A stretch of DNA of 64,000 nt. Source: Endocalyx cinctus (taxonomy: Eukaryota; Ascomycota; Sordariomycetes; Amphisphaeriales; Apiosporaceae). A program made the position numbers and the translations under genes. The stretch lies in NCBI GenBank assembly GCA_001600455.1, contig BCKC01000001.1, forward strand, positions 496,001 to 560,000, in the 5' to 3' direction. A model generated the notes under the pieces. That model saw only the letters and a program-made list of their open reading frames with translations, made no database searches and was not told where the DNA came from. Below are positions 32,834 to 45,254 of the stretch, one piece after another. How positions within the stretch are numbered: the stretch's first letter is position 1; each line of letters opens with the position of its first letter.

Positions 32834-34708
32834 TGATTAAGATGCGAGTATATATCAAGAGGGGAAGGAGGAAGATATTACTCTAAGTACTCTCCTACGT
32901 CTTTCTATTTCTTTTCTAGTTATATAAAGTAAGTGTACGTATCTAAAAAAAGTATCCATCTACAGAACTATTCAAACAAGCTAATAGCCGGCGGCGACCT
33001 CATTATATACAATAAATGTGACTTGTCTGAGTATATATTTACTAATTCTATTTAGTCAAGCCTTGTCCCGTCCAGGGATTCGATTCCAAGGGGTTTGAAG
33101 TCGATGAACTGATTCTCGTGAGTCTTGGCCTGTCGGCCTCTCGATATCGAACTGGTCCTGCTATTGACGACCCGCCGCGCTTGCGAACTGGGAGTTAACT
33201 CACATAACCAGAATTAAATGTATATATATATACTATATCCTACGTACACTATATCATTCTTTTCTTTTGACTAAAAAGCTCACCGTCTAGAAGTCAACAG
33301 TATCGATTGAGTGTCACATCTATGTTATGCCTGTAATTCCCTTTTTTTTTTTATGAGCTCTGGTACTCAAGGGGCAGCTGATGACCACTCCAGCGACCCT
33401 GTCGCTCAGAAATATGATTAGATTGGCTAATTATGAAATAATTATCCATTACCTACCTACTCATTATTTTCCCCCCTTGAGCTGATACCTTGACAATGCT
33501 GCGCCTCATGCAGCCTGCTACCAACTGCATATTGTTTGTATGAGATGAACGCTAGCCCCCCTGCCATATTTAAATATTTAGCGCTTAAGTATACATGCAA
33601 CATGAGTTAGCGTGCCTTTTTCGAGTAATTAGATGTGATACTCATTAGATAAGAAAGGTTTAAATTACGCTCGATCAAGAAGCAAGTTTTCTTTCCTTGT
33701 CGTCATCTCGGGGGTGGGATAAAGAAAGAATCCTTCAGTTGTCTGGCGTGTTTCATCATATTGGGCGTAACGACCTTGAAGATACGCACACTTCTGGTAA
33801 TTATACCTCGTACCTCTAGTTCGCTGTGGCAGATAATTACAGTTCAGAAAGGGGAAGAGATAGAAGAAGGGAATGCCGAAATGTCTATTCATCAATATGA
33901 GAGGATATGATGCAATACGCACTTCACGTAAGGATATGTATGGGCAAGTTCTCGGTATATGTCGATCGTTGACCATCAGTACGTTTCACACTAAGTTTGC
34001 TATCCGCCTCGCACACCCCTTTTACATGCTGTTACATGATGTCGTGCAGAGATGCTGCATCATAGGACGGCCTTACATCACGTAACACTAACCCAATAAG
34101 TCTACGAACGGAAGAAGTAGGCATTTATATGTCACGAGGTTACAAGCGATTAGCTTAAAAGAGTATGTAGTAGTATCATACATAAATTTATTTTGTTTTG
34201 GCGGACGGCACCACCTCATTTAGTAGGTTATATCTATAAACTTTTTTTTCGAAGAAACCATCAATCTTCTTAGGATATCTCAACATCAATCATAACTTCC
34301 CTATGTAAAGGGTATAAATATAACACATCTCTTTTTTTCTTTTTCTTTTCATTTTTATAATAGAACATGATCCGTCTCGTAGTCGGAAGATCATCCATCA
34401 AATGCATATACTGCAAGTCCATTCGCGCTGTTCTTCAAAAGGGATAGTTGTTGGCTTGGCTTAACCTCGCCTGTGGGAATGGTAATCCACAATTGTTCAA
34501 AAGAATGCAATTCCTGCTTGCATCGGACGCGTGGGATTCGCACGATATCTAGCGGCGTTTGAAGAGGTATCGTTGACTCTTAAGAGCTTTTCGGGGATCT
34601 TCGGACGAAAAATGTCGGTAGTGGAGATGATACCGACCGACATGAAAAAGAAGACATGTGAGTAAGTAAAATCACAAAAGAACAAAAACATCATCGAGCC
34701 AACCGCGA
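32834..34708. other. 1.9-kb gene-free spacer
   Basis: 5' region of the GHKL gene and 3' side of the GH16 gene. AT-rich, with poly-T runs near 33340 and 34245. A tRNA-like B-box match at 33070 has no tRNA around it. Small open frames here have no coding character. Confidence 0.45.
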
Positions 34709-36139
34709 TCACGAAGCGGTGTAGACCTCGAATGAACCAAATTCCCAGTAAGCGTCGGTGAATGCGCTCGGGTAGTTCGCGACGTAATCGGTGCAAGTGC
34801 TCGGACCTATATGCCGGTGTTAGTCTGCTCCGATACTTTACACCATTTCACTCCGAGGAGGAAGAAGGAAGCAAAAACTTACATCCACTATCTGCGTACA
34901 CGTTGCCGGCCCAATCGCCGCACAGATCAATGTTAATGATGATGCTCTGGTTCTTGAAGTGGTTACCGATATTGCAGTCGGTGTTAGGGAAATCGGCGGC
35001 GGCCTCGCCCCAGGTGCTCGGGTCGGGGGTCTTGTTGGTGATATCGTCGGGAATATCGTCCCTGCCGAACTCCCACATGCGGATCCCCGCCGACCTCCAC
35101 TCCATGGCCATGATGCCGCCGGAATCCTCGTTGTACGTCGTGCCGTAGCTGTCGGAGCCGCCGTTGACGCCGCAGCCGGCGTTGTCGTCGGTGCCGTTCC
35201 AGCAGTTGCCCGTGAGGCTGGTGCCCGTCATCTTGCGGCGGACGCCGCCCATGGTGCAGCCCTTGGTCGTGTGCAGCGTCATCTGGTTCCCGTCGGTCGC
35301 GAGGTTGACGGCCTCCATCACGTCGATCTCGCCGTGGTCGGGCCAGTGCCAGCGGTCCGAGAGCCAGAGGGCCGGCCAGGTGCCGCACCCGACGGGCGTG
35401 TGCTTCACGTCGAAGATGAAGAGGCCGTCGTTGTACTGCGTCTTCGACTCGACCCGGACCGAGAACCGGCCGGTGGACGCGTCCGGGCTCGACGTGTTGC
35501 CGACGCTCGTGTCGACTTTGAGTATAGCGGAGCTCTCGCTAGCGTACGTCAAGTTCTGAAAACGGAGGGAGAGTTTTCGTCAGTTATAATGTATGAAATG
35601 ACGAAGATATAAAATTTATCACGTACTAGGCTGGTGGCTGTAGCTTCCGGAACGTAGTGGACGAAACCGCTCGAGGGGTCATATCCTTCAAAATAGTCAA
35701 ATTTGTCAAAAAATGACGTGCCGGTATCTATAGAGTTAAAACAACTTAGTTACCTGTTTACTTGTTTCGTAATGTACGTCAATGAGAGAGAAAAAAAAAA
35801 CCTACAGTTTTCGGCCAAGGAATATGAGAGGGCGGAATAATCCGGGTATCGGTTTGCTTTTGTCACTTCGACAGGTACCACGACGGCTATGACGATGATA
35901 ACGGCGATGATACCGACAACCAAGGCCCACATCTTCTTGGACCAATTAGCGGGGTTCCACCGCGAAGGTTCTGCATGTTCGCGACCCATTTTCGGAGGTT
36001 GCGGAGGTAAAGAGGAAATTCTGGTATATTGCGGCGGCGGCCCTGATAATAACTCGACGGATCCGTTGACGTCTCTGACTTGAAAAGCGGCCGGGTCGGG
36101 TCTGGCAGGAAATCGAGAGGAGGAGTTTTCCCAACCCAT
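34709..36139 (-). CDS. Membrane-anchored GH16 endo-1,3(4)-beta-glucanase
   Basis: Four exons (36139-35806, 35727-35627, 35555-34883, 34806-34709) give 401 residues. A cytosolic Pro-rich N-terminus (1-69) leads to one transmembrane helix (about 70-91, WALVVGIIAVIIVIAVVVPV), so this is a type II membrane protein with an outside catalytic domain. That domain starts YTGTSFFDKFDYFEGYDP and carries the GH16 signature GEIDVMEAVN with Glu221 as nucleophile and Glu226 as acid/base. Several Cys and N-glycosylation sequons (NLTY, NCWNGTDD) fit a secretory protein. The family cleaves beta-1,3/1,4 or 1,3/1,6 glucans in wall remodelling or plant mixed-linkage glucan. All splice phases agree. Confidence 0.92.
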
Positions 36140-39100
36140 ATTTGTACCTGGGGCGGGATAAGCAGCCTTCTTTTATGTTTTTCTTTTTTTTTATGCACAA
36201 GAGCTATCGTGGGGCTCTCTCGTTAAGAAAATCTTAACGTGACCGGGGTGGTGTTGGTAGCGGTGGTTGGGCCTAGAGCTGGCTAAAGCGAGCCTGCCGC
36301 TGCGCCTCAGCAATACGTTTAAACGGTCAGGATTCTATTCGTCCACCCTTCGATCTTGGGTACCCGGAGTGGAAGCTGAATTGGGGATGGATATAATAAT
36401 ATCTTATGAGAATCGAACAACGGTAAGAGCTTAGCGAGCGAATCGGAATGAGACTGTTGCCTAAAGAAAGAGAGAAAAAAAAAAAAAAGTCACCCGTTGA
36501 TAATTCTACGATTTCTAGAAAAGAAGGGAAAGGAAAAAAAAAAGATTCACAAGACAAAAGAACATATATGCAAGTCAGGGTTGGAATGGGCGCGGGGTTT
36601 TTATTTGAATTTTCTCTTTTCTCCCTTATCACTTAAAAAAAATGATATATCGAATTACAAAGCAGGTTAAAGGTAAGAGGTACCATATTTAATTGATGAT
36701 TTGTTACCGGTACTCGCACTTGCCTGTTAATCTATTACCACGCTACGACATGTCTTGCATATTAGACAGAAAATAAAGAAGAAAACTAACACGAGATTGC
36801 GGTTTGATAAACACTGGAGAAAGCTGACGCAGTGAAAGTTCCACGTTTGGTTGATTAATGGGGCGATGACGCGCGGATGGACAATTGCGCGACCTTACAA
36901 ACCTCGAGTTTAAGGTTACGGAAACGCGATACGATACGTAACGAGTGATAGGATTTATGTTGGTCGTTTTATTCATAAATCACATCACATCACGATTGAT
37001 CATATCAACCTATAAAAGGATTTTACTAAGTTCGTACATATATATCATCAATATCATCAATATCATCAGATATCTACAGAATACAAGTACAGACTGACAG
37101 AGCTTGCGGAGTAGCATATTTACACTTTAGGTGGGTTGTAAAGCGGGGCTAAAGTGATAAAAATAAAAGTCGGAAAAGAGAACAACCTGACAACTCAGAT
37201 TCAAATACGACGGTAACATGTCGTATCGAAATTCATAAATCTATATCCATGGATGTAAGCAGCTAAGTAGTATAACATACTGTATACCTAGTTAGTTGTC
37301 TATCAGTCATCTATCTTGATTCATCCCTGTTTCTTCGTTTTTCCCCTTGCACATTGTCTAAAGCTTCGCATATGCATACCATTACTTGGTAGATTGTCCA
37401 GAGACGACTTATCCCCCCAACTCTCCAAGCCACACAAGAGATGACGAAATAGTCTTTAATTCTGCGACACGCTAATGATAAGTTAGAAAATAATTTCCCG
37501 AAGTTGTTTACGGGTCCAAGACAGCGGTTCTAAACTCCTAGCGGTCCCAATTCGTTTACTTGTACTACATAACGAAACAATCAACGAAACCCGGGCCCTA
37601 CGAATTTTTAGTGTAGTCTTTTTTAAATTATCTCGACGACTGCGCCTTAAAACGTGTACGTCTACGCCGCATACCCGACCCGGCGTTATGTTTATTCGCT
37701 AATTGAACTACTATTAAAAAGGGCCGAGGAGTTCTATGCCAAGGTTTTTGGACAATTCTTTATTTTTCTTGATGGTACGATATTGTATCCGTCGGCTTAC
37801 CAACGACGTATCCTACTGTTCCGCTACAAAAGACCATAACAGAGTAGACACACCAAAATATTCTTGTTGACAAATAATATATGTAAAGGAAGAGAAATGG
37901 CAACGCTGACATAGGTAATATTCTGTTCCTTTATATCCAATTGATAGCTTCGCAATTGGAGCCGAGTAACTTGTCGCCGTTGATGGTACGGTTAATTAGG
38001 GTCGAGAACCGATGCCAAGCATTCGTATGTCAGCTTCAGGTCCGACGCATATCCATTCTTCACCGAACTAGTGGGTAGCAACCAAAAGCTTGGCCTTTTT
38101 TTTTTCACAAAAAAAAAAAACCTCATGCGTCAACTTCAAGTCCATGTTACTATACATAGCTGGTAGCTGTTCGCGTAGTGTATACGTAGTAGAGATTATG
38201 TTGGGTCGAGCCATTCAAGTAGGCACCTAATTGGTCTTCGCTGTATCATGGGTTCAATACTTAAAACAGGTTCCTAATCTTGTACCTGAACTACGCAGAT
38301 CTAAGCGAGATTGATAACTCTTTCGGCTCTCTGAACTTGCATCCCAAATAAGTCAGCAGAATGACTCTATGAGGTTACATCTCCGTCCAGGATTACTTTG
38401 CAGCTTTACAGATTTCTGTGCCTCTTTCGAAGCGGGTCCGATACGATACGGGGAAGCTCGAATTCGCAGGATACTCAAATTCAAAGCATCCTCATTTCGT
38501 GCCAAATTGTATATGGACACAACTACTTGTAATATCTAGTCTATCATACGTTTATACGTAAGGTACTAGCATACACGACGTATCACAAATTTCATCAATC
38601 TGCTACCGATGATGGCTTCCCCCTTTTTCTCAGTCCTAGGAAACTAACTTTCCCTGACTCGACGATAAGAGCTGCAAGGCCGGGGTCCCCCTTGTGACGG
38701 TCCTACGCGACTGATCTCCGGCTATTCCAATCCGAGTCATCATCTGCACTTACAGCAACCTCGATGCCTTCCCCAAACATTCCGAGCGACCCCCGTCCTC
38801 GCCTATCACCTCGTATCCCCCAGCAAAACGCGGACGAGGACGTGCTGCACCCATTCCGAGCGCGGCGGGATAAACCTGGGGTGACGGTTTCCTCCTAAAT
38901 ACTACAGGAAAAGACGGCGCATGTAATCTTTGCCTGGGTCAATCACGTCGTTACAGGCATCTTGATGTATGAGGAGGTCGATGAGTGGTCCGGTGACTTG
39001 CTTACTTATTCCTAGTCGATAATGCTAGTAATGTTGAAAGCTTGGCAGGGTAGGATTTTCTTTATTTTCCATATATTGACATCGATGTCTCTTTTAAGAA

Positions 39101-39294
39101 TACCCGTTATTTCTCGAAATAGCAATAGATAACATTAGTATATGTCGCAATCGCTCTTTGGAGAAAAGTCCCATGGTCGGGTACCTTGGCGCGCCGTTGC
39201 AGGATCGCCAAGTTCAAATCCTTTTCTTGCTCGTCTAGAAATGGCTCGTGCTAGCTTCAAGATTTGGCGATAATCACGATTCTTCGTATAATTA
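36140..39294. other. 3.2-kb gene-free region
   Basis: The promoter of GH16 is at the left and the regulator's 3' side at the right. Low-complexity A-rich and purine-rich tracts (36460-36560) create spurious open frames. ATCATCAAT repeats occur near 37048-37070. The 38,600-39,250 part is more GC-balanced and has a 44-codon frame at 38767 that I do not trust. No RNA gene is recognised. Confidence 0.4.
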
Positions 39295-41041
39295 TCAAGT
39301 CACGTCGATCGCACGACCACGACCTCGAGCGATCCAAGCGGCGTCCAAGTCCTGGCGAAAGCGGGCTATCTGAGCGAGTTTCGTGAGGTCCCACCTCCGG
39401 CGAAGATCGGCGTCGCAGAGGTCGAAATCGGCCTGCGAAGTCACGAAGAAGCCGAAAGTGTAGACGGGCCAGTTGCCGATGAAGCATTTATGCCACTCCT
39501 CGTTACCCTCGTTCGCCCGCAGGATCTGGGCCGCTTTACGGACTTGCCAAGAGCCGCGGTCGGGCGCCGCCGTCGGAGGACCCGGCCGACGTCGGTTTTT
39601 TGTGTTTCGCGATAGCTGCTCGAATAATAGAGATATGACGAGGACGTAGAGATAGCCGGCCGCTTTGTATACGTGACGGCGCGACATCGCACCGTCGTCT
39701 TCCGGGCAGGCGTCGATTTCTCTATCGCAGAGGACGACGGCCTCCCATTCCTCGACTTCGCTCCGGGTCCGGTTCAGCAGCGTCCGGTCTTCGTCGGACG
39801 GCGGCTTTTGAAGCTGCTGTTTGAGCGATATGACGAGGCGGAACAGAGCCACGGGAATACCTAGCACTGGGCTATTCACGCTGATCGGTTTACCCGGGAA
39901 GAGGATACCGCGGTCCAGGAGCTGTTCCGCTTGGTGCCAGAAATCGACGTCGAACTGGTAGTCCAGCCCGATGGGGTTCGTCCACAAGTCCGTCGTGATC
40001 AAGAATACTTGGTAGAGCACGCTCTCGACGGCTAGCCGGTCGAAAGGCTTCTTGAACGTGCTGGGGCCGTTGAAAAGCCGTAGAATGAGGATGCGGGTTG
40101 CGGCGTTCACGTGCCGAGGAATGTCATTATAAGTCCCGCTTCCCATACACTAGAAATCCACCGAAGGATTAGTATCAAGATGCCTATTGTATGAGAAAGA
40201 AGGGGGACCGGAGTATATTTCTATACCTCCCACACAGGAAAAGAGATTAAAATGAAGTGAACTGACGCCGTGAATATATAGGAGAATGACTGACGACAGC
40301 AGCCCGTTATGACTCTCAAGCTGCGAGGGTCTAGTCAGGAGGTTTGAGAGCTCTCGAAGCGCGTGGGAGTAATAATTCAAAGCTAGTATTTGCATCTGAG
40401 AAGAACCATCAATGAAATGGAGGTGAGACGCAGCACAAGCTAGGACCGAGTAGTACAGCCCTTTCTGGTTTTCCATGAGCAGCTGGATTTCGCTGATCCA
40501 CCCGTTAAGGAATTCCGGATGACAGTCAGGTAAAAGCAATAACGTGTAGTACTTCTGAGCAAAATGGTGATTCATGACGTGTTCCAAATCTCGGATCACG
40601 ACAGCGTGCGCCACAGCCTCAGAGATACGAGAGACTTGTGGGAGCGGGGCCGGGCGGGGTCGGGGAATCACCGCAGCCGCTAATGTCGGGCTGTCAACAC
40701 GAGGGCTTCTCGATAGCTCTACGGCTGACGGTTTGCTCTCTGGGGAAGACGTCCGATACCGCGAACGGTGGTGCGAGGCGTATCGGCGATCTAACAGATC
40801 TGCAGATGTCGGCCACTGGCACCGACGCCCGGGCACGTCACAGCCTTTACATACGGGAAATGTCTCGTCGCATTTCCTCCGTCGACTTCGGCCTAGGAAA
40901 AAGAATGTGTGAGGTGGTTTCAATCCGAGCAACAAATACAGTCCATATACAATTACCGATGTCATATGCGATAATAGGTAACTTACAAGTGAGGCATCCG
41001 GTCTTAGTCCGAAGCCGAGGTCGCTTTGTACCGTTCGTCAT
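39295..41041 (-). CDS. Zn2Cys6 transcription factor with fungal-specific TF domain
   Basis: Three exons (41041-40987, 40892-40267, 40149-39295), phases consistent, give 511 residues. The zinc cluster is split by the first intron: Cys at 16, 19, 26, 33, 36, 43 (TKTGCLTC then RSRRRKCDETFPVCKGCD). The rest is a Fungal_trans_2-like alpha-helical domain, with ILLYIHGCMGSGTYNDIPRH at the second splice join and later GNWPVYTFGFFVTSQADF. Nuclear regulators of this type often control nearby catabolic genes. It lies 0.55 kb from the 3' end of a permease gene and about 4 kb from an amidase gene, suggesting a pathway regulator (inference). The second donor (GGC|GTCAGT) is weak but the only one in phase. 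Confidence 0.85.
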
Positions 41042-41597
41042 GATAGCTAAACCCTGAAAAGGGGCACACCATTTATTAAAAAGACAATTACATGGATAAA
41101 TAGTTAGAAGTCCTGACCAATAATACGAAAGAAGCAATCAATTAAATTAAAAGAAAGCTTCCATTTTGAATTGACTTTTATATGTATGTATATTTTTGAA
41201 AGAGGAGACCTAGAAACACTACCCCCGGGAATAGAGGAGGAGGTTACTATATAGTAGGACACCGTTACACCCATGCACCTTGTTCAAATAGATAACAAGC
41301 ACCGCTATCTAAATATTAGGAAGCCCCTTTATGTATATATTCGGTATATTCATTACCCAATCTAGATACCTCAGTGACATGATCTCATTCTACGAACCAA
41401 AATCATCTATGTGTAAAGCTGTCATTACCTTTAGTCCTTTCCTTCGTAGTATTTCGTCTCAACTCAGAAAAGAAAAAAAATAAAGTCATTATCATAAATC
41501 TATCATCTGCGCCCACCAAATCTTTGATCGCAGTCCCTGTTTTACCTGTCATCAAAAGCACCACGACCTCCATCCACCAGATGTAGACAACATTATC
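41042..41597. other. Spacer between permease and Zn2Cys6 gene
   Basis: 556 bp containing the regulator's promoter and the permease's 3' UTR (both minus strand). No gene or repeat is seen. Confidence 0.45.
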
Positions 41598-43519
41598 TTA
41601 GTATTTTGCCTTTTGGGCAGAAACGAGAGCCCAGTATTTATCCGCGCTCTTAACTCGAAATCCCTTGCCATACTTTACCATAATGAGGAATACGGACGAG
41701 GCAGCCATGCCGACAAATGCAGCCGAGATAAAGCAGTTCTGATAGCCAAGATTTGTCAACCAAGGGGTAATGCTGTTCATTCGTTAGCAAAAGACTATGG
41801 AGTTGTAATTACTGCATATTCATTACTTACCCATAACTGATGGCGAATGACATGGTGTTGCGGACAAGAATCACGGTAACGATGGCGTCGCCGCTGATGT
41901 CATGATAACTATCAATCATGTAATTCACGCTGATTGGAGTGCCGACAGACGTCGCCATCGCGAGTACACCCATGGCAAAAATCAGGCCAAACCAGTGCAC
42001 GCCATGAGATGCACCAACGCCCCATAGGATGAGCGAACCCGGCACGATAAAAACACATGCTAAGAAAGGCCAGAGTCGGTGTTCCGCTTCCATAATCCCG
42101 TTGTTGCGTCGCGCAAGTTTAATCGTCAACCAGTCGCTTACTCTGCCCGACATGAAAGATCCGATGATGACTCCTATGGTGCAGGACACGTAGCTAAGCC
42201 CGACCATGGACGCGCTGAAGTTGTACGGCGCGCCTCCGAGGATAATGGAAGCCGTCGCGTTGAGGACGTTGAACCAAATCAGGTACGAGCCGTACGAAAA
42301 GCCCGCGTAAAAGATGATAGGCCATCCAAGGTACTTGAGACTTCGGCTGGCCCGGGTGAGTACGCCGTCGCCGGCGATCGGGTTCCACAGCGACAATTTC
42401 TGAAAAAAGGTCTTCTCGACGCCCGCTATCCGGCCCTCCGAGACGTCCATCGGGCCGGCGTTCAGCTTCTCCGGATCGCTCTTCTTCTCAGCCGGCTCGG
42501 ACGGCGGCGTGTCCAGCTCGGTCGTGACGACGCCGCTCGTCTTGCGGTTATAGTTGGTCTCCTCGAGGAAGAAGAGGAGGAAGAGGAAGACGGCGGTGAG
42601 GAAGATGGCCGGCCAGTAGAACACCCACTGCCACCCTTGGTACTCGGCGATGAATCCGCAGATGACGGGCGTGAAGTAGTTGCTTCCGGCAAGTGCGAAG
42701 GTGTAAAAGCCCATGTAGGTGCCGCGCTCGTGTGTAAAATACTGTCTCCGCGTAAGTTTCTGTCAAAGGATGCGAATTGGGAGGGAGCAGATTTTACGTA
42801 CAACATCGGTCACTGAGATTTCGGGTAGGGACTCAACCGGAGCAATAAAGAAGCCCATTAGGATGCATCTCGCAATCCACTGACCGTTGGTCCTGATATA
42901 TGCGCTGATCCAAGTAAGTATAACGGACGACAAATAGAAAACCTTGGCTTATACTGCGCAAAAGCTTACCTCCAGATACTAGTACCCTGCGAACATCGTT
43001 AGAAAATGTGTCTAGCTTCGCATTGCCTTCAGGTGAATCGGCTTACAATAGCACCAAGAATTGTCACAAGATACGTGGGACGCTTTCCATATCTAAGAGC
43101 AAAGGGTTGCCAAAATAACAAACTCCAGCCTAGAAATAGAAACATGTACCCAGTTCCTTCATTGAGCGTGGAGACCGAAATTCCGGTTTCTTCGGAAAGG
43201 GGAACGAGGACGGAGTAAACGGTAGACGCCGCGATTCCCGTAAACCACGTGTATCTGCTCGTAAACTGTCAGCATATTTTTTTCCCTTTTCTTTTGGTTC
43301 GAGTTTCACACTGGAAACTTGCAAGTTTGGGCAGATAGTCGAAAATATTTTTCTGCGAGGGCTCCAGTTCAGGGGATCATTTGGATCGCTGGACGGGGTG
43401 GGATCCAAGACGATATCACCAGTACCTCCGGCATGGCGAGTACGCATCGTATGGTCGGAATCAACCAGATGGACGGTACCCGGAATATGGTTAGCGTCCA
43501 TATCCGCGGCGGTCGACAT
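41598..43519 (-). CDS. MFS permease, DAL5/TNA1-type anion:cation symporter-like
   Basis: Six exons (43519-43323, 43254-43047, 42986-42970, 42904-42802, 42741-41831, 41772-41598) give 536 residues. The N-terminus [18 protein letters not shown] and [20 protein letters not shown] lead to RYGKRPTYL (MFS loop 2-3), [20 protein letters not shown] and [20 protein letters not shown]. About 12 membrane segments can be traced. This branch transports small anions and amides such as nicotinate, allantoate and polar carboxylates across the plasma membrane. The first intron needs a GC donor (TT|GCAAGT), and exon 3 is only 17 nt; both are required to keep frame and family continuity. It is divergent from an amidase gene, so an amide or carboxylate substrate is likely. 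Confidence 0.88.
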
Positions 43520-45254
43520 GACTGCAGATTATGCGATATTATTAGCTTCGGGGTCTAATTTTGTCGAACGCGGATCCTAGTTAGCTTTCGGTAGCGTCTT
43601 GGACGTGTAATTTTCGGCGCGGAAGTTTCGTCAAAACTCGGAGGATCATTTGGAGAAGCAAAACGGTCTTTTTAACAAACGCTCGTACTCCACTCCCCCC
43701 AAATAACTAGCAACGGCTTATCTATCTTCAAAGTTGTGGCGATTGAGGTCCATCAAACCCCGTTCGGACGTGATTCCTATCGACATTTTTAGTGGACTTT
43801 CACGATAAATTCCAAGCTTCTACGTTTGATATTTTAAGCTACCCCTGGAGTCCTGCCAGCCTGCTACTCTACTATCTCGACTGCCGGGGAACAGCTCGCA
43901 CGGCATTGGCAGGGATCGCCGTGGGGGACGGCGTAATTGCGTGGGATTGGTCACAGTAATTCGGGATCCGCTCATGATGGGGTACGTATCGCGGTGGATA
44001 AACTACTGAGTAGAAAACCAACGATAACAATGTGCGCAAATAGTTTTGATTGGTTACGAAGAGATAAATATGATCTTAGGACTTAATGGAGGAGATACGT
44101 AGATACGTACTTCAGAACTTCCATAATATCTTCCGGAGCGATCGACGTTCGGACCAATCAAGTGTATTTGCGACCTCGAGGTGACGCTACACGCAGATAG
44201 GTATCGTCCATCCTACCTACCTACATCATCAAGAAGGATCGGATAATAGCAGTATATGTAGTTACTTTTTCCTAAAACACCTAGCAATTAGGACTTAAAC
44301 CTAAGCCATGCCGCTTTTAGCCAGAGTCTTGCCTGAGCCGCTGAAAATGAATACGCTCGTTATAACTTTAAATATACCACGGTAAATAAGCCGTAACAAA
44401 CGGAATATGGCCGTTTTAATTCATTTAAAAAAGAAAATGACTCTTTATGAAGTATCTTGTTACAAGCTGATAAGCTTGAAGAGGTCAAAGAAGAAGAGTA
44501 CCGTAGAAAGCGGAGTAAGAACCGACCTCGGGAGTACCTAACAACGGACCGAACGTCATGCGACGGGATCGCAGATGATCCAAGATAACTAAAGAAGGAC
44601 TGGAGGTATATATAAGGAAAGGTATTTCCTTTATAACTGTTAGTAAGACCATAGACCCATTGGCTAATAATACCAGATCAGTTATACAATATTACTGATC
44701 TCGACAGCTCCGTCCCGGGGTCATATCCTTACAATAACGGTTATCACCCATTTTTAAAACCGTAGTTATTTGTATAACTTTTACATAAAATATGGATCAG
44801 TCACTTGACTGCGAATCAACTGAGCCGAGCCCGACCTGAGCCAGAACAAAAGCGGCGATGCGATCTTGACAATACGCTAACCTGATTCGTAGTGTTTTGG
44901 GAAAAAGTGAAGCTCCCTGACCCTGTCCTTCTAATACGTGAGACTTCTTGGTAAAGTTCCCAATCCATTACGGGATAAGTTAATAAAAAATCCGATGGCC
45001 TTTCTTAGATTTTAATCTCTTTCCGAAAAACCGACGATGGTGGGAAAGTGCATCGGACAATATTTGGAAAGAGGAGAGGGGAGGGGTTAGACTACCTTAG
45101 TGGGTTACTATCAATTCCAAGTTACATTTGACATCCTTCGTAAATAGATAAATGTTTAATCCACCCTCCACTTTGTACCGCTGAATCTTTGCCTGAACGA
45201 TCAATTATTCGCAAAATCTCGTATATAGGTCAAACAAGTTGATTTTTTGAAATC
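43520..45254. other. Divergent permease/amidase intergenic region
   Basis: 1.7 kb likely holding both promoters. It has a CCG-N14-CGG pair at about 44132-44151 (a possible Zn2Cys6 site) and a possible LTR relic at 44458-44733. HGATAR matches occur at about the number expected by chance. Confidence 0.45.
44458..44733. mobile_element. Possible degraded solo LTR
   Basis: The segment begins TGTTACAAGC and ends TCCTTACA (TGT...ACA), 276 bp. Inside are a TATA-like GGTATATATAAGG, a 7-bp hairpin AAGGAAA/TTTCCTT directly after it, and an AGATCAG/CTGATCT hairpin near 44677-44703. This arrangement resembles a Ty3-type LTR promoter and R region. There is no matching target duplication (TATCT and ATAAC) and no internal sequence. 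A chance look-alike is possible. Confidence 0.25.

Noticed and set aside
33060..33090. tRNA B-box-like GGATTCGATTCC
   Set aside because: No A box, acceptor stem or cloverleaf could be drawn around it.
36327..36636. Overlapping open frames on both strands
   Set aside because: Both come from A-rich, low-complexity sequence and have no coding character.
38767..38901. 44-codon frame starting MPSPNIPSDPRPRL
   Set aside because: Short, isolated, with no splice partner or homologue I recognise.
39200..39225. tRNA B-box-like GTTCAAATCC
   Set aside because: Flanks do not pair as a T arm and no anticodon arm is present.
43520..45254. Apparent GATA-factor site cluster between permease and amidase
   Set aside because: About as many HGATAR matches as expected by chance in 1.7 kb of AT-rich DNA; no enrichment can be claimed.
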